Assembly: GCA_945905835.1 (NCBI GenBank)
Contig: CAMDQJ010000035.1
Location: 1-37,401 of the forward strand
Origin: Asaia bogorensis
GTDB lineage: Bacteria > Pseudomonadota > Alphaproteobacteria > Reyranellales > Reyranellaceae
Direction: 5' to 3'
DNA length: 37,401 bases
In this document: piece by piece, positions 27,956 to 36,203 of the stretch
Layout of the letters: every line of letters begins with the position of its first letter
How positions within the stretch are numbered: the first letter of the stretch is position 1
Program-made: the position numbers and the translations under genes
The notes under the pieces: generated by a model
What the model saw: only the letters and a program-made list of their open reading frames with translations
Told to the model about the DNA's origin: nothing
Databases searched by the model: none

Positions 27956-28010
27956 GAAGGTGAGCTGAAGTCGCCACGGCGGAGAACGGTGCGCCTTAGG
28001 GTTCTTCTAG

Positions 28011-28936
28011 CAAGCCGTCCCGCCGTTGGCCGTAGTGCCTTGGAGCACCGTTATGGCGGTGTGTACCAGAGGGAGCGCCTATCTCCATCCGAATATTGCC
28101 CGGGAGATTTTTGGGACGCCGGACGGGATCGTCGCCTGGGGACCTCCCGGTTCACCATACGAAGCTACACCCGTGGAAGGCGGGTACCGCATCACGGGGA
28201 AATGGCGCTTCATGAGCGGCAGTCAGAACGCCACCTGGCTTGGCGCGCATCTGCGGGTGGCGGGCACCCAGGAAACGAAGACCTTCCTGTATCCCAAATC
28301 GAGCGCCACATTCCACGATATCTGGCACACACTGGGACTGCGCGGCACGGCCAGCAACGAGTATTCTGTCGACAATCTGTTCATTCCGCACGAGCGCCCA
28401 TCTATCGCGACGATCCGCGCGACCGCCGGAGCGACAGCCCACTTTACCGTTTCACCAGCAACCAGCTCTATTCGATCGGGTTCGGTGGAGTGGCCCTTGG
28501 TATTGCCCGTGGCACGATGGACGCGTTCCTGGCACTGCCGCGGGAAAAGACTCGCCGTGGCGCGGGCAAACCGATGGTGGAGAACAACGTCGTCCAGTCG
28601 CACGTGGCGCAGTCCGAGGCGAGGTGGCGGTCCGCGCGTTATTTCCTTCACGCTGCGGCGGACGAAGCGTTCGAAACGATCGAGGAACGCGGCGAGATGG
28701 ACCTGGATCAACGTGCCCGCCTGCGCCTTGCCTCCACCTGGGCCATTCAGTCGTCGCGGGAGATCGTCAATACGCTGTTTCGCGATTGCGGCTCGATGGC
28801 GGTGTTCGAGGAAAATCCGTTCGAACGCCGTCTGCGCGACATCGACACAGTCGCGCAGCAGGGCCAGGGACGCATACTGCACTACGGGACGGTCGGTCAG
28901 GTCATGCTTGGCGTGTCGCCCGAAAATATTTTCTAG
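28011..28936 (+). pseudogene. Acyl-CoA dehydrogenase/flavin monooxygenase-like, 5'-truncated and frameshifted
   Basis: Homology starts abruptly, without a normal start, near WSTVMAVCTRGSAYLHPNIA and continues AREIFGTPDGIVAWGPPGSP, GGYRITGKWRFMSGSQNATW and FIPHERP. At the CCC run 28397-28399 the frame changes and continues IYRDDP, SNQLYSIGFGGVALGIARGT and RRLRDIDTVAQQGQGRILHY, ending TAG 28934-28936. One added C restores HERPIYRDD. The pattern is of the acyl-CoA dehydrogenase type-2 C-terminal group (HsaA/DszC-like flavin monooxygenases). About 100 N-terminal residues are missing and only about 55 bases separate it from lepA, so it is a true remnant even if the frameshift were a sequencing error. 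Confidence 0.8.
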
Positions 28937-29061
28937 CTTCGGACAGGCCATCCCTTAAAAAGACCACTCACACAACCTTCTCGAAAAGCAGCGAGTCGGC
29001 CGCAAACGTCCTCTCGCCGTATTGAGCTGTGAGAAGGAATGCCGATGACACGGCCAGCCAC

Positions 29062-29580
29062 CTACTCCGCGGCAGCTTGCCGCCGGGCAGGCGAACCGTC
29101 GCAGCCGCTCTCGGCATTCCAAGGGCCGGGAAAGCGACCGCTCCCGGTCTTCGCACGGGTGAATACGTTGTAGTCAACCGGCCACTCGGCGCGCGGCATC
29201 TCGTAGAACACTTCGACACCGTTGCCGTCGGGGTCGCGCAGGTAGATGCCGAGCGAGATGCCATGGTCGGTGATGTGTTCGATCGGCTGTCCCACAGCCT
29301 TGATCTTCTCATAGAACTCCTTGAGGTCGTCGAGACTTTCGAGGCGCCAGGCCATGTGGTTCAGGCCCACCTGACCCTTCGACTGCAGCGGCGCATCCTC
29401 GCCCAATTGCATCAGCGCCACCTCGTGCGACTGCTCCTCATCGGCCGTCAGAAAGGCAGCCCTGCCCGGCCGGTATTCGTAGACATGTAGGCCAAGCAGA
29501 TCCTCGTACCACTTCTTCGACCGCTCGACATTGCGGACATAGACATTGACGTGCTGCAGATACATCGGGCGCTTTGCCAT
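29062..29580 (-). CDS. VOC-family protein (glyoxalase/extradiol dioxygenase-like)
   Basis: This 172-residue protein has paired beta-alpha-beta-beta-beta modules of the vicinal oxygen chelate fold. Likely metal ligands are His in YLQHVNVYVRN, His in GLNHMAWRLE and Glu in GNGVEVFYEMP, as in extradiol dioxygenases and fosfomycin/glyoxalase relatives. GIYLRDPDGNGVEVF is the signature. ATG 29580 has GAGG upstream. A longer start eight codons earlier is possible. It lies 27 bases downstream of a TauD/TfdA gene in the same direction, probably one operon, so an oxidative ring or ether cleavage pathway is plausible. It ends -RRQAAAE. Confidence 0.85.
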   Translation of the reverse strand: MAKRPMYLQHVNVYVRNVERSKKWYEDLLGLHVYEYRPGRAAFLTADEEQSHEVALMQLGEDAPLQSKGQVGLNHMAWRLESLDDLKEFYEKIKAVGQPIEHITDHGISLGIYLRDPDGNGVEVFYEMPRAEWPVDYNVFTRAKTGSGRFPGPWNAESGCDGSPARRQAAAE

Positions 29581-29607
29581 GTTGTCCTCGCGTTGCCGGC
29601 ACAATGG

Positions 29608-30489
29608 TCAGTAAGGACGATCGCCACGCACCAGCATCCGATACAGGCGGCGATGCTGGCTGTGATCGAAATCGAATCCGGCTTTATGCAATGAAGCGCG
29701 ATCGTCGACGATCAGCAGGTCGCCCTTTTTATACTCGTGCGTATAGCAAAATTGCGGCTGCGTGATCCTGTCGGTCAAATCCTGCAGAAATTCCTGGGTT
29801 TCTTCGGGTGACATGCCAGTGACCGTCTCGGTCTTGCCCTTATGAAACCATACGGCCTTGGTGCCGGTCTCCGGGTGAGTGCGAACCAGGGGATGCATCG
29901 CCGGCGATTTCGTCGCCTCGAGCTGGGCCTTCACGATATCCGGATTGCCTGTCTTCATCCGCGCGCTGCTGATAAGCGTATTCTCGGTCTTCGCGTCGGC
30001 GATCTTCAGTTTCAGGTCGCGTGGAAGCACTTCGTAGGCCGCGCGCGAGTTGCAAACCGATGTGGCACCTCCCTTGTCCGGCACCGCTACCGCATACAGC
30101 ATGGTGAACTTGGGCGGCAATTCCTGGTTGGTGTGGTCGGTGTGCCAGGTGGCATTGCCGCCGACTTTTGCGGGCTGACCCTTGCTGTCTTGGTGACGGT
30201 TGTCGAGCACACTGATCAACGGGAATCCGTCGACCAGATAGCGCCGGTTCTGATCCTCCATCAGCTCGCCGAACATTTCTCCAGCGGCCTGCAACTGGCC
30301 CGGGGTGAGATGCTCCTGCCCACGAATCACAAGGACCACGTTTTCAATGACAGCGTCGTAGAGCTTCCTCTGCGTCGCGCCGTCGATGGGATGCGCAAGG
30401 TCGATACCTGTGACGATGGCGCCGATGTGCTCCTTGACCTTCGCGATCTTCATAGCCTGGGCGGTAATCCTCGAGGCGGCAGCGCTCAT
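29608..30489 (-). CDS. TauD/TfdA-family dioxygenase (first copy)
   Basis: This 293-residue Fe(II)/2-oxoglutarate dioxygenase has the iron facial triad: H116 and D118 in NATWHTDHTN and a distal His (about H268) in DDRASLHKAGFD. Arg in SQHRRLYRMLVRGD would bind 2-oxoglutarate. The family hydroxylates taurine, aryloxyalkanoates, alkyl sulfates or similar compounds, releasing an aldehyde or phenol. ATG 30489 has AGGAG seven bases upstream. A second, clearly different TauD/TfdA gene lies 1.2 kb upstream. Substrate unknown. Confidence 0.9.
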   Translation of the reverse strand: MSAAASRITAQAMKIAKVKEHIGAIVTGIDLAHPIDGATQRKLYDAVIENVVLVIRGQEHLTPGQLQAAGEMFGELMEDQNRRYLVDGFPLISVLDNRHQDSKGQPAKVGGNATWHTDHTNQELPPKFTMLYAVAVPDKGGATSVCNSRAAYEVLPRDLKLKIADAKTENTLISSARMKTGNPDIVKAQLEATKSPAMHPLVRTHPETGTKAVWFHKGKTETVTGMSPEETQEFLQDLTDRITQPQFCYTHEYKKGDLLIVDDRASLHKAGFDFDHSQHRRLYRMLVRGDRPY

Positions 30490-30512
30490 GATCTGGCTCC
30501 TCATTTCTTGAC

Positions 30513-30525
30513 CCGCAGACTGCGG
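30513..30525. promoter_or_regulatory. Palindrome overlapping the predicted start of transcription (possible operator)
   Basis: CCGCAG-A-CTGCGG is a perfect 13-base inverted repeat lying just downstream of the candidate -10 box. Its place fits a repressor site. No regulator gene is present in the window. Confidence 0.3.
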
Positions 30526-30534
30526 CGGGTGCGT

Positions 30535-30563
30535 ATAGCATTCCGGAAAACCACTCTCGCCAA
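30535..30563 (-). promoter_or_regulatory. Candidate promoter of the TauD-VOC pair
   Basis: On the minus strand TTGGCG (30563-30558) and TGCTAT (30540-30535) are 17 bases apart. Transcription would start near 30528, about 39 bases before the ATG. Confidence 0.35.
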
Positions 30564-30621
30564 TAGGATCGGCCGAATGTTCGCATCTATCAAGTATTGC
30601 CCGAACTTTCGCTGCCGCACG

Positions 30622-30643
30622 ACCGCCGTGCAAGCACGGCGGT
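30622..30643. repeat. Perfect inverted repeat with two-base centre
   Basis: ACCGCCGTGC and GCACGGCGGT flank AA, an exact 10-bp repeat. On the minus strand it lies about 150 bases after the SDR stop and could form a terminator-like hairpin, but no T run follows. It could equally be a dimeric regulator site upstream of the TauD promoter. Confidence 0.5.
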
Positions 30644-30795
30644 TCGGCGTCTTCAGATTTTTACGTATTCCAGGCGGAAGCCGTCGCCGCAGCGCTTGAT
30701 ATGGCCGACCGAGGGCGACGGGGTCCAATGGCGTCACGCGTCAAATAGTCGAACAAAGTGGACGATATGGGCCATGAGCACCGGCTGAGTTTTCC

Positions 30796-31563
30796 TCACA
30801 GCGCCGTCATACCGCCGTCCACGAACAGCAGGGCGCCCGTGACGTAGGACGCATCGTCGGACGCCAAAAACAGGATTGCGGCGGCGACCTCCTCGGCCCG
30901 GCCCGGGCGCTTGAGCATGGTGCCTCGTGCGGCCTGGGCGTTGTATTGCTCGACGGTCTCGCCGGCCGCCGCGATGCGGCGTTGATGGAACGGCGTGAAG
31001 ATCGGACCAGGACCGACAGCGTTCACTCGAATGCCCTCCGGCGAGTGGTCGGCGGCGAGTGCGCGCGTCAGGCCCGCGATCGCGGCCTTGGTCGTGTCAT
31101 ACTGCAGATTGCCACCGCCCGAGACGACGGAACGGACGGAGGCGACGTTGACGATGGTGCCACCCTTGTCGCGGCGCATCAGAGGAACGGCCGCCTTGGC
31201 ACAGAAGACGTAGCTCATCAGGTTGACGCCGAGGATCTCGTTCCAGCTCGCAGCACTCGCCTCCTCGACCTTCTCGTATTTGCGGATGCCGGCATTGTTG
31301 ACGAGGATGTCGAGGCGTCCGAACCGTTGCGCCGCACCGTTGACGAAGGCGAGGCAGGCGGCCTCGGTACCGACGTCAGCCTGCGTGAAGGCGACCCTGG
31401 CGCCGGCGGTTTCGAGTTCGGTCGCCACGCGTTGGCCGCGGTCCCCGTCCCGATCACAAAATGCCACGCTTGCGCCCTCGGCGACGAAACGCCTGACCGT
31501 CGCCTCGCCGATCCCCGATGCCCCACCTGTCACCGCTGCGACCTTGCCGTCGAGCCTTCCCAT
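30796..31563 (-). CDS. SDR-family oxidoreductase (second copy)
   Basis: This 255-residue classical SDR has cofactor loop TGGASGIG, NNAGIRKYEKVEE, Ser in VNVASVRSVVSG and catalytic YDTTK; the ending YVTGALLFVDGGMTAL is typical. FCDRDGDRG carries an acidic residue at the end of beta2, which favours NAD over NADP. It probably oxidises an alcohol formed in the surrounding pathway; the substrate is unknown. It lies between the two TauD/TfdA genes on the same strand. ATG 31563 has GGGGA about seven bases upstream. Confidence 0.9.
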   Translation of the reverse strand: MGRLDGKVAAVTGGASGIGEATVRRFVAEGASVAFCDRDGDRGQRVATELETAGARVAFTQADVGTEAACLAFVNGAAQRFGRLDILVNNAGIRKYEKVEEASAASWNEILGVNLMSYVFCAKAAVPLMRRDKGGTIVNVASVRSVVSGGGNLQYDTTKAAIAGLTRALAADHSPEGIRVNAVGPGPIFTPFHQRRIAAAGETVEQYNAQAARGTMLKRPGRAEEVAAAILFLASDDASYVTGALLFVDGGMTAL

Positions 31564-31694
31564 GTTCGTCCCCTTTCATTGCGTTGCGAATCGCGCATCC
31601 TCGCGTCCAACCCGAGTAGAATGCAGCCGATCACTCAGCAGCAGCCGCGCCTCCCGCTCTGTCCGCCCGCGGCCCGATAGCTTTCTGCGTTCGA

Positions 31695-32561
31695 CTAGCC
31701 AACCTCCTCCAACGTCGAGCACGTTCCGCTGACGCGGGTCTGGCGCATGTAGCGGCGGTGGCGATCGGCGTCGTAACCGCTTCCGGCGTGGAGGAGGCAG
31801 CGGTTGTCCCAGAAGACGACGTCGCCCGGTTGCCAGGCGTGGTCGTAGACGTGCTCGGGCCGGATCGCTTCTTCGGTCAGTTCGTCGATCAGGGCGCGGC
31901 CGGCCGCCTCGCTCATGCCCTCGATCTCCCGGACGTGGGAGCCGAGGAACAGGTTCCTGGCACCCGTCGCCGGATTGGTCCGGACGAGCCGCTGGCGCAC
32001 GGGCGGCAGCGAGGCTGCCAGCTCGGGCGATACGGCATCGGGGGCGACCTTCGAGCGCGAATGGACATAATCGTGGATCGCGATCAGGGGATCGAGCTCG
32101 GTCTTGCGCCCAGGCGAAAGACGATCGTAGGCGGCGCGCAGGGAGACGAACATCGTCGTGCCACCCTCGGCCGGCGTTTCGTAGGCGCACATGATCGAGA
32201 GGAACGCCGGCACCGGTTTGAACGAGGCATCCGAGTGCCACATGTTGTTGCCGGTGAGGAAGATGGTTTTCTTGTGCGAGTTGCCGAGCACCGTGCCGTC
32301 CTTCTGGACGTTGCCGATGGTGCCGAAATATTCGATCTGGCCGACACTGGTGTGGCTGGGCTCTGCATTGCCCAATTGGCGCGTGAGCGCGAGCTGACGA
32401 TCGTCATCCATCGACTGATCGGGGAAGCAGACGAACGAATAACGATCGATCGCGGCGTTGATCTCCTCGATCAGGTCAGGCGTGAGCGGCCTGCCAAGGT
32501 CGATGCCGCGGAGGCTGGCGCCGAACTCGGGATGCAGCTTTTCGTATCGTAGCTGGGACAT
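31695..32561 (-). CDS. TauD/TfdA-family dioxygenase (second copy)
   Basis: This 288-residue protein has iron ligands H109 and D111 in NNMWHSDASFKPVPAF, a distal His (about H258) in DNRCLLHAGSGYD, and 2-oxoglutarate Arg in RHRRYMRQTRVSG. The phrase WHSDASF with a TSVGQIEYFGTIGN loop is closer to TfdA (2,4-D dioxygenase) than to taurine dioxygenase, but the substrate cannot be read from sequence alone. ATG 32561 has AGGAG seven bases upstream. It is in the same direction as the D-2-hydroxyacid dehydrogenase gene upstream and the SDR gene downstream. Confidence 0.9.
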   Translation of the reverse strand: MSQLRYEKLHPEFGASLRGIDLGRPLTPDLIEEINAAIDRYSFVCFPDQSMDDDRQLALTRQLGNAEPSHTSVGQIEYFGTIGNVQKDGTVLGNSHKKTIFLTGNNMWHSDASFKPVPAFLSIMCAYETPAEGGTTMFVSLRAAYDRLSPGRKTELDPLIAIHDYVHSRSKVAPDAVSPELAASLPPVRQRLVRTNPATGARNLFLGSHVREIEGMSEAAGRALIDELTEEAIRPEHVYDHAWQPGDVVFWDNRCLLHAGSGYDADRHRRYMRQTRVSGTCSTLEEVG

Positions 32562-32691
32562 GACGATCTCCTCTTAGCGAATGCGAACGTCACCTCTTTG
32601 ATACATCGGCATCGAAACTTCCCCAAACGACCAGGAGCAGTTTACTCGGGTACCGTCCAGAATCCCTGTCATTTTCCCTGTTGGCCAGCCC

Positions 32692-33675
32692 TCAGAACCA
32701 GGACGACTTGTCCACCTGATTGCGGAGCGGGAGCCCGGCAGCGAAAGCACGGCAGTTATCTGCCATGATTTCGAACCGGCGCTCGTCGAGGTAGGGCCCG
32801 TGTCCCGCCATGTGCGGCGTGAGCAACACATTTGGCAATGTCCAGAGTGGATGCTCGTCCGGCAGCGGCTCCAGCTCATAGACGTCGAGCGCAGCGCCGG
32901 CAATCTCGCCAGCTTGCAGCGCTGCGACCAGGTCATCTAGCCTGGTCGTCATGCCGCGGCCGATATTGATGAAGAACGCCGTCCGCTTCATGCGCTGGAA
33001 GCGGGCGCGGTCGAACAAGCCTTCGGTCGCCGGCGTATGCGGCACCGTCAGGATCACGAAATCCGCATGGGGCAGCAGGCCGTCCAGCGCCTCCGGCGGA
33101 TGCAGCTCGGCCACTCCGCCTGGCGCCGCCGTGCGACGCGCATCCGTTGCCAGCACGGTGACGCCGAAAGCCGAAAGCAGGCGCGCGGCCTCGGAACCGA
33201 TGCCGCCCAGGCCGACGACCAGTGCCGTCGCTTCGGGCAAATGCACGACATCGCCGGTCTCCGCCGGGCTCTTCTTCCATTCGCGGCGCAGCTGTTGGGG
33301 AATGAACACATGCAGCCCGCGGGCAAAAGCCAACACGAATGCCAGGATGTGAGCGCCGATATGGTCGTTGTAGATCTCGCGGAAGTTCGTAACGCTCACC
33401 GGATGGCTGACCAGCTCGGGATAGTAGTAACCGGCCGCCGGCGCCGCCTGAGGCGCCTGCAGCCAGCGCAGGTTCTTGGCCTTCGACAGGAGCTCCTTGC
33501 CGAGCCCGCCGAAGGCGGCTTCCGCGTCGGCGATCTCGCGCGCGGCAGTATCCGCGTCCTCGGCAAGGACCACGCGAACCTCCGGCACCGCTTCGGCGAG
33601 GCGCCTGGCCCAACCGCGGGTCGTGTCGGTCTGCGGCGGCAGCATGACGAACTTGAAGGAATTCCTGCTGACCAC
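32692..33675 (-). CDS. D-2-hydroxyacid dehydrogenase
   Basis: This 327-residue NAD(P)-dependent dehydrogenase has the Rossmann loop VVGLGGIGSEAARLLSAFG. The catalytic set is Arg in FINIGRGMTTR, Glu in DVYELEPLPDEHPLW and His in LLTPHMAGHGPY. It interconverts 2-keto acids and D-2-hydroxy acids (glyoxylate/hydroxypyruvate reductase-like). GTG 33675 is chosen because homology begins with SRNSFKFVMLPPQ and AGAGG lies seven bases upstream; the frame is open further up without similarity. It is part of the minus-strand accessory set and could use glyoxylate or another keto acid released by the TauD enzymes. Confidence 0.88.
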   Translation of the reverse strand: MVSRNSFKFVMLPPQTDTTRGWARRLAEAVPEVRVVLAEDADTAAREIADAEAAFGGLGKELLSKAKNLRWLQAPQAAPAAGYYYPELVSHPVSVTNFREIYNDHIGAHILAFVLAFARGLHVFIPQQLRREWKKSPAETGDVVHLPEATALVVGLGGIGSEAARLLSAFGVTVLATDARRTAAPGGVAELHPPEALDGLLPHADFVILTVPHTPATEGLFDRARFQRMKRTAFFINIGRGMTTRLDDLVAALQAGEIAGAALDVYELEPLPDEHPLWTLPNVLLTPHMAGHGPYLDERRFEIMADNCRAFAAGLPLRNQVDKSSWF

Positions 33676-33777
33676 GATGGTTCCTCTTCTTTCCGGGGGC
33701 GGACGTAGTGTAGACCGGTCCAACGTCGATCGGCAAAAATCCGGCACGGGAAGCCACCGGCGAATCGTGATCGATCT

Positions 33778-33796
33778 TCGCTCGTTCAACGAGCGA
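33778..33796. repeat. 19-base palindrome upstream of the hydroxyacid dehydrogenase
   Basis: TCGCTCGTT-C-AACGAGCGA is a perfect inverted repeat, 9 bp per arm, about 100 bases before the GTG start. It may be a regulator-binding site or part of an RNA hairpin after the acyl-CoA dehydrogenase gene. Confidence 0.45.
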
Positions 33797-33824
33797 CTTG
33801 CCAAGAAGAGCGTGTCGTAGCCAG

Positions 33825-33850
33825 GCCGCCTGCCCGACAGGGTAGGCGGC
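33825..33850 (-). terminator. Terminator-like hairpin after the acyl-CoA dehydrogenase gene
   Basis: GCCGCCTGCCC and GGGTAGGCGGC are complementary over 11 positions (one G-T wobble) around GACA. It lies 78 bases downstream of the acyl-CoA dehydrogenase stop and ahead of the next gene. No T run follows, so termination is only suggested. Confidence 0.4.
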
Positions 33851-33927
33851 GAGACGCCGCACGAACTCTTGTCCAGGAAGGCCGGAGAGCGGTGATCCTT
33901 TTCTCCCGGACCGTCCTCGCGCAATGC

Positions 33928-35103
33928 CTATGCTTGCGCGGCCTTCGCGGCGTCGCGCTTGATCTTCCTGGCGAGCGACCATTTATGGACCTCGGTCGGC
34001 CCGTCATAGATGCGAAAGGCCCTGATCTCGCGGAACACCTGCTCGACGATCGTATCGCCGCTCACACCGGTGCCGCCCATCACCTGAACGCAACGATCGG
34101 CCGTACGGAACAGCGCTTCCGATACGGCGACCTTGGCCATCGAACTCTCCGCGGTTCCGAGCACGCCGGTATCCAGGACATCGGCGCACCAGTCGATCAT
34201 CAGCTCGGCCTGCTTGAGATCGATCAGGTTCTCGACCAGCATGAAGCCCACGCCTTCATGATCGATCAAGGGCTTGCCGAAGGCATGGCGCTTGACCGCA
34301 TAGGCCGTGGCGATTTCGTTCGCCCGCGACGTCGCGCCAAACCAGCGCATGCAATGCGACAGACGGGCCGGGCTGAGACGCACCTGCGCGTATTTGAAGC
34401 CGTCGCCGCTTTGTCCGAGCATCTGGTCGGCCGGCACCCGCAGGTTGTCGATCGTCAGGATAGCGTGGCCACCCGGCATGGAACTGTCGATGGTGTGCAG
34501 GACCCGGTCGATGCGGATCGCCGGATCGGGAAGGTCGACCAGGAACAGGCAGGCGCCGGCCGTCGATTTCGCCATGACGATACCGACCTTCGCGCCCTGC
34601 GCTCCGGTGATGAAGGCCTTGCGGCCATTGATCACCCAGTGATTGCCGTCCTGCACGGCCGTGGTCTGCATCATGGAGGGGTCGGACCCGGCGCCGCCCT
34701 CGCCCGCCGGCTCGGTCATCAGGAAAGCCGAACGCGCGCGCCCTTCCACCATGGGCCTGAGGAAGCGCTCCTTCATCTCCGGGCTGCCGACCTTGCCCAG
34801 GAGGTACATGTTGCCTTCGTCAGGTGCGGCGGTGTTGACCGCCACCGGACCCAGCGGCGAGAGGCCGGAGGCCTTCAGGATAGTCGCGGTCTCGCGCTGG
34901 GAAAGATGGCTGCCGTCCGAAAGGATGTGCGGCGTCAACACGCCCGCCGCGCGCGCCTTGGCTCGCAACTCGGTCACCAGCTCGTCCGTCGGGCCGTGGT
35001 CGTCGCGACGAGGATCCTTCTCGTATGGCACGACGACGTCGCGAACGAATCGCTCCACGCGTGCGGCGATCTTGGCCGCCCTGCTGGCACCTGCGCCACT
35101 CAT
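33928..35103 (-). CDS. Acyl-CoA dehydrogenase
   Basis: This 391-residue FAD flavoprotein has N-terminal helices, the middle beta domain with FLMTEPAGEGGAGSDPSMMQ (the acyl-CoA/FAD site), HWVINGRKAFITGAQGAKVG, and the C-terminal helical domain. The catalytic base is probably E371 in RIYDGPTEVHKWSLARKI. The order resembles ACAD10/11-type and bacterial FadE-like enzymes; chain-length preference is unknown. It catalyses alpha,beta-desaturation of an acyl-CoA. ATG 35103 begins MSGAGASRAAKIAARVERFV. It is the most upstream gene of the six-gene minus-strand set. Confidence 0.93.
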   Translation of the reverse strand: MSGAGASRAAKIAARVERFVRDVVVPYEKDPRRDDHGPTDELVTELRAKARAAGVLTPHILSDGSHLSQRETATILKASGLSPLGPVAVNTAAPDEGNMYLLGKVGSPEMKERFLRPMVEGRARSAFLMTEPAGEGGAGSDPSMMQTTAVQDGNHWVINGRKAFITGAQGAKVGIVMAKSTAGACLFLVDLPDPAIRIDRVLHTIDSSMPGGHAILTIDNLRVPADQMLGQSGDGFKYAQVRLSPARLSHCMRWFGATSRANEIATAYAVKRHAFGKPLIDHEGVGFMLVENLIDLKQAELMIDWCADVLDTGVLGTAESSMAKVAVSEALFRTADRCVQVMGGTGVSGDTIVEQVFREIRAFRIYDGPTEVHKWSLARKIKRDAAKAAQA

Positions 35104-35204
35104 TTGATCACCATGAAGTTGCCGTAACTGGATTGCGCCCGACTATACCCCTGTTGACGTCCGTTGCCGTTGCAAATAGTCGGGCGTCGTCGAAGCGCGA
35201 GCTT

Positions 35205-36147
35205 TCAGAAAGCGCCATGCTTGCAAGGGCCTCTTTGCTGGGAGCGCGCCTCCAGGACCTCCAACAGCAGCCGCAACGCCACGAGCTTGTCGAGGCAGCG
35301 CAACCGGAACCGAACACCGCGGCCGCGCTGCGGCACCTCGATCATGGTCAGTGTGGCCAGCACATCGCTCTCGATCTCGTGTATCGCCCGCGGCGTGCCG
35401 TCGGGATGTAACAGCCGCCGCACGTCGAAGAAGGCGATGCGCGCGATCTCGCGCAGCACGCGCTCGGGCGCGATGGCGGCACGCGCCAAGCGGCTTTGCG
35501 CCCGGGCGGCGATGGCGGCCTGCACCGCCGGTTCGAGCAGGAGCTTGTAGCCCCCGGTTCTGCACCCATTTCGCCACATAGCCCGCGCGGATCGCGGCGT
35601 TGGTGGCGTTGAAGTCGACCGTATACTCGGCGGCGAAGCGCGCCTTGCGCGGCGCGTTGAGCGGCGGCGCGGGCTCGTCAAACTCCCCCTCGTCGGAGGC
35701 CCCCTCCTCGGATGCCAGGGCTCCTGCCCGCGACGCCATGAGCCGGAGGTAGCGCGCCAGCAGCGTCAGCGCCGCCAGCCTGCCGTGGCGCAGGAGGCGC
35801 ATCCCGCCGTTCATTTCGGGCAGAGGCTTCAGCCGTCCCTCTGTATCGAACAGGCCGGCGGGATCGGCGAAGGCGATGCGCGCCGTCTCGGCCAGCACGC
35901 GGCCGGCCTGGCGCTCGATCGTCAGGAACTCGCTCTCCGGGTGGTTGGCGAGGGCCGCCTTGACCGCCGGCCTGTCCAGAAGCAGGGAGCCAATCTTGGC
36001 GGCCGAGCGCGGCGCGTAGCCGGCTTCAAGGGCCGCCTCGCGGGCATTGGGTTTGGCCTTGTAGGCGGCGATGAAGCGGGCGATGCGGGCAGGGTCTATC
36101 GGCCTGGGCACCCCGCCATATGCGGAAGTTGTGACTTCGGTTTTCAA
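35205..36147 (-). pseudogene. Tandem terminase-small-subunit-like protein, frameshifted in a G run
   Basis: From ATG 36147 the frame has a helix-turn-helix of phage terminase small-subunit type (NAREAALEAGYAPRSAAKIG), then VLAETARIAFADPAGLFD. A second copy begins FNATNAAIRAGYVAKWVQNR. At the G5 run (plus strand C5, 35551-35555) the frame is lost. One G fewer gives NRGYKLLLEPAVQAAIAARA and VLREIARIAFFDVRRLLHPD, to the stop at 35205. Both halves thus share the same HTH-plus-VLxExARIAF layout, an internal duplication. No large terminase, portal or capsid gene is nearby, so it is a phage remnant or a domesticated DNA-binding protein. Sequencing error at the G run cannot be excluded. Confidence 0.75.
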
Positions 36148-36203
36148 GCGATGCGACTTTGGCCGGGTATCACCTGATTCACGCTGATGCGGCTGTGATT
36201 CAA

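Larger units (their letters stand above)
30490..30795. other. Gene-free 306-base gap between SDR and TauD genes
   Basis: I see no gene here. It holds a candidate promoter and a small palindrome for the TauD/VOC pair, a perfect 22-base inverted repeat at 30622-30643, and an AT-richer stretch (TTCAGATTTTTACG) just beyond that repeat. Confidence 0.6.

Noticed and set aside
32574..32936. 120-codon minus-strand frame past the end of the hydroxyacid dehydrogenase
   Set aside because: Most of it overlaps the dehydrogenase in another phase, and the remaining tail shows no recognisable family.
35540..35570. Programmed ribosomal frameshift in the terminase-like gene
   Set aside because: There is a G run, but no slippery heptamer or downstream structure that I can support; a surplus G by error or mutation is simpler.
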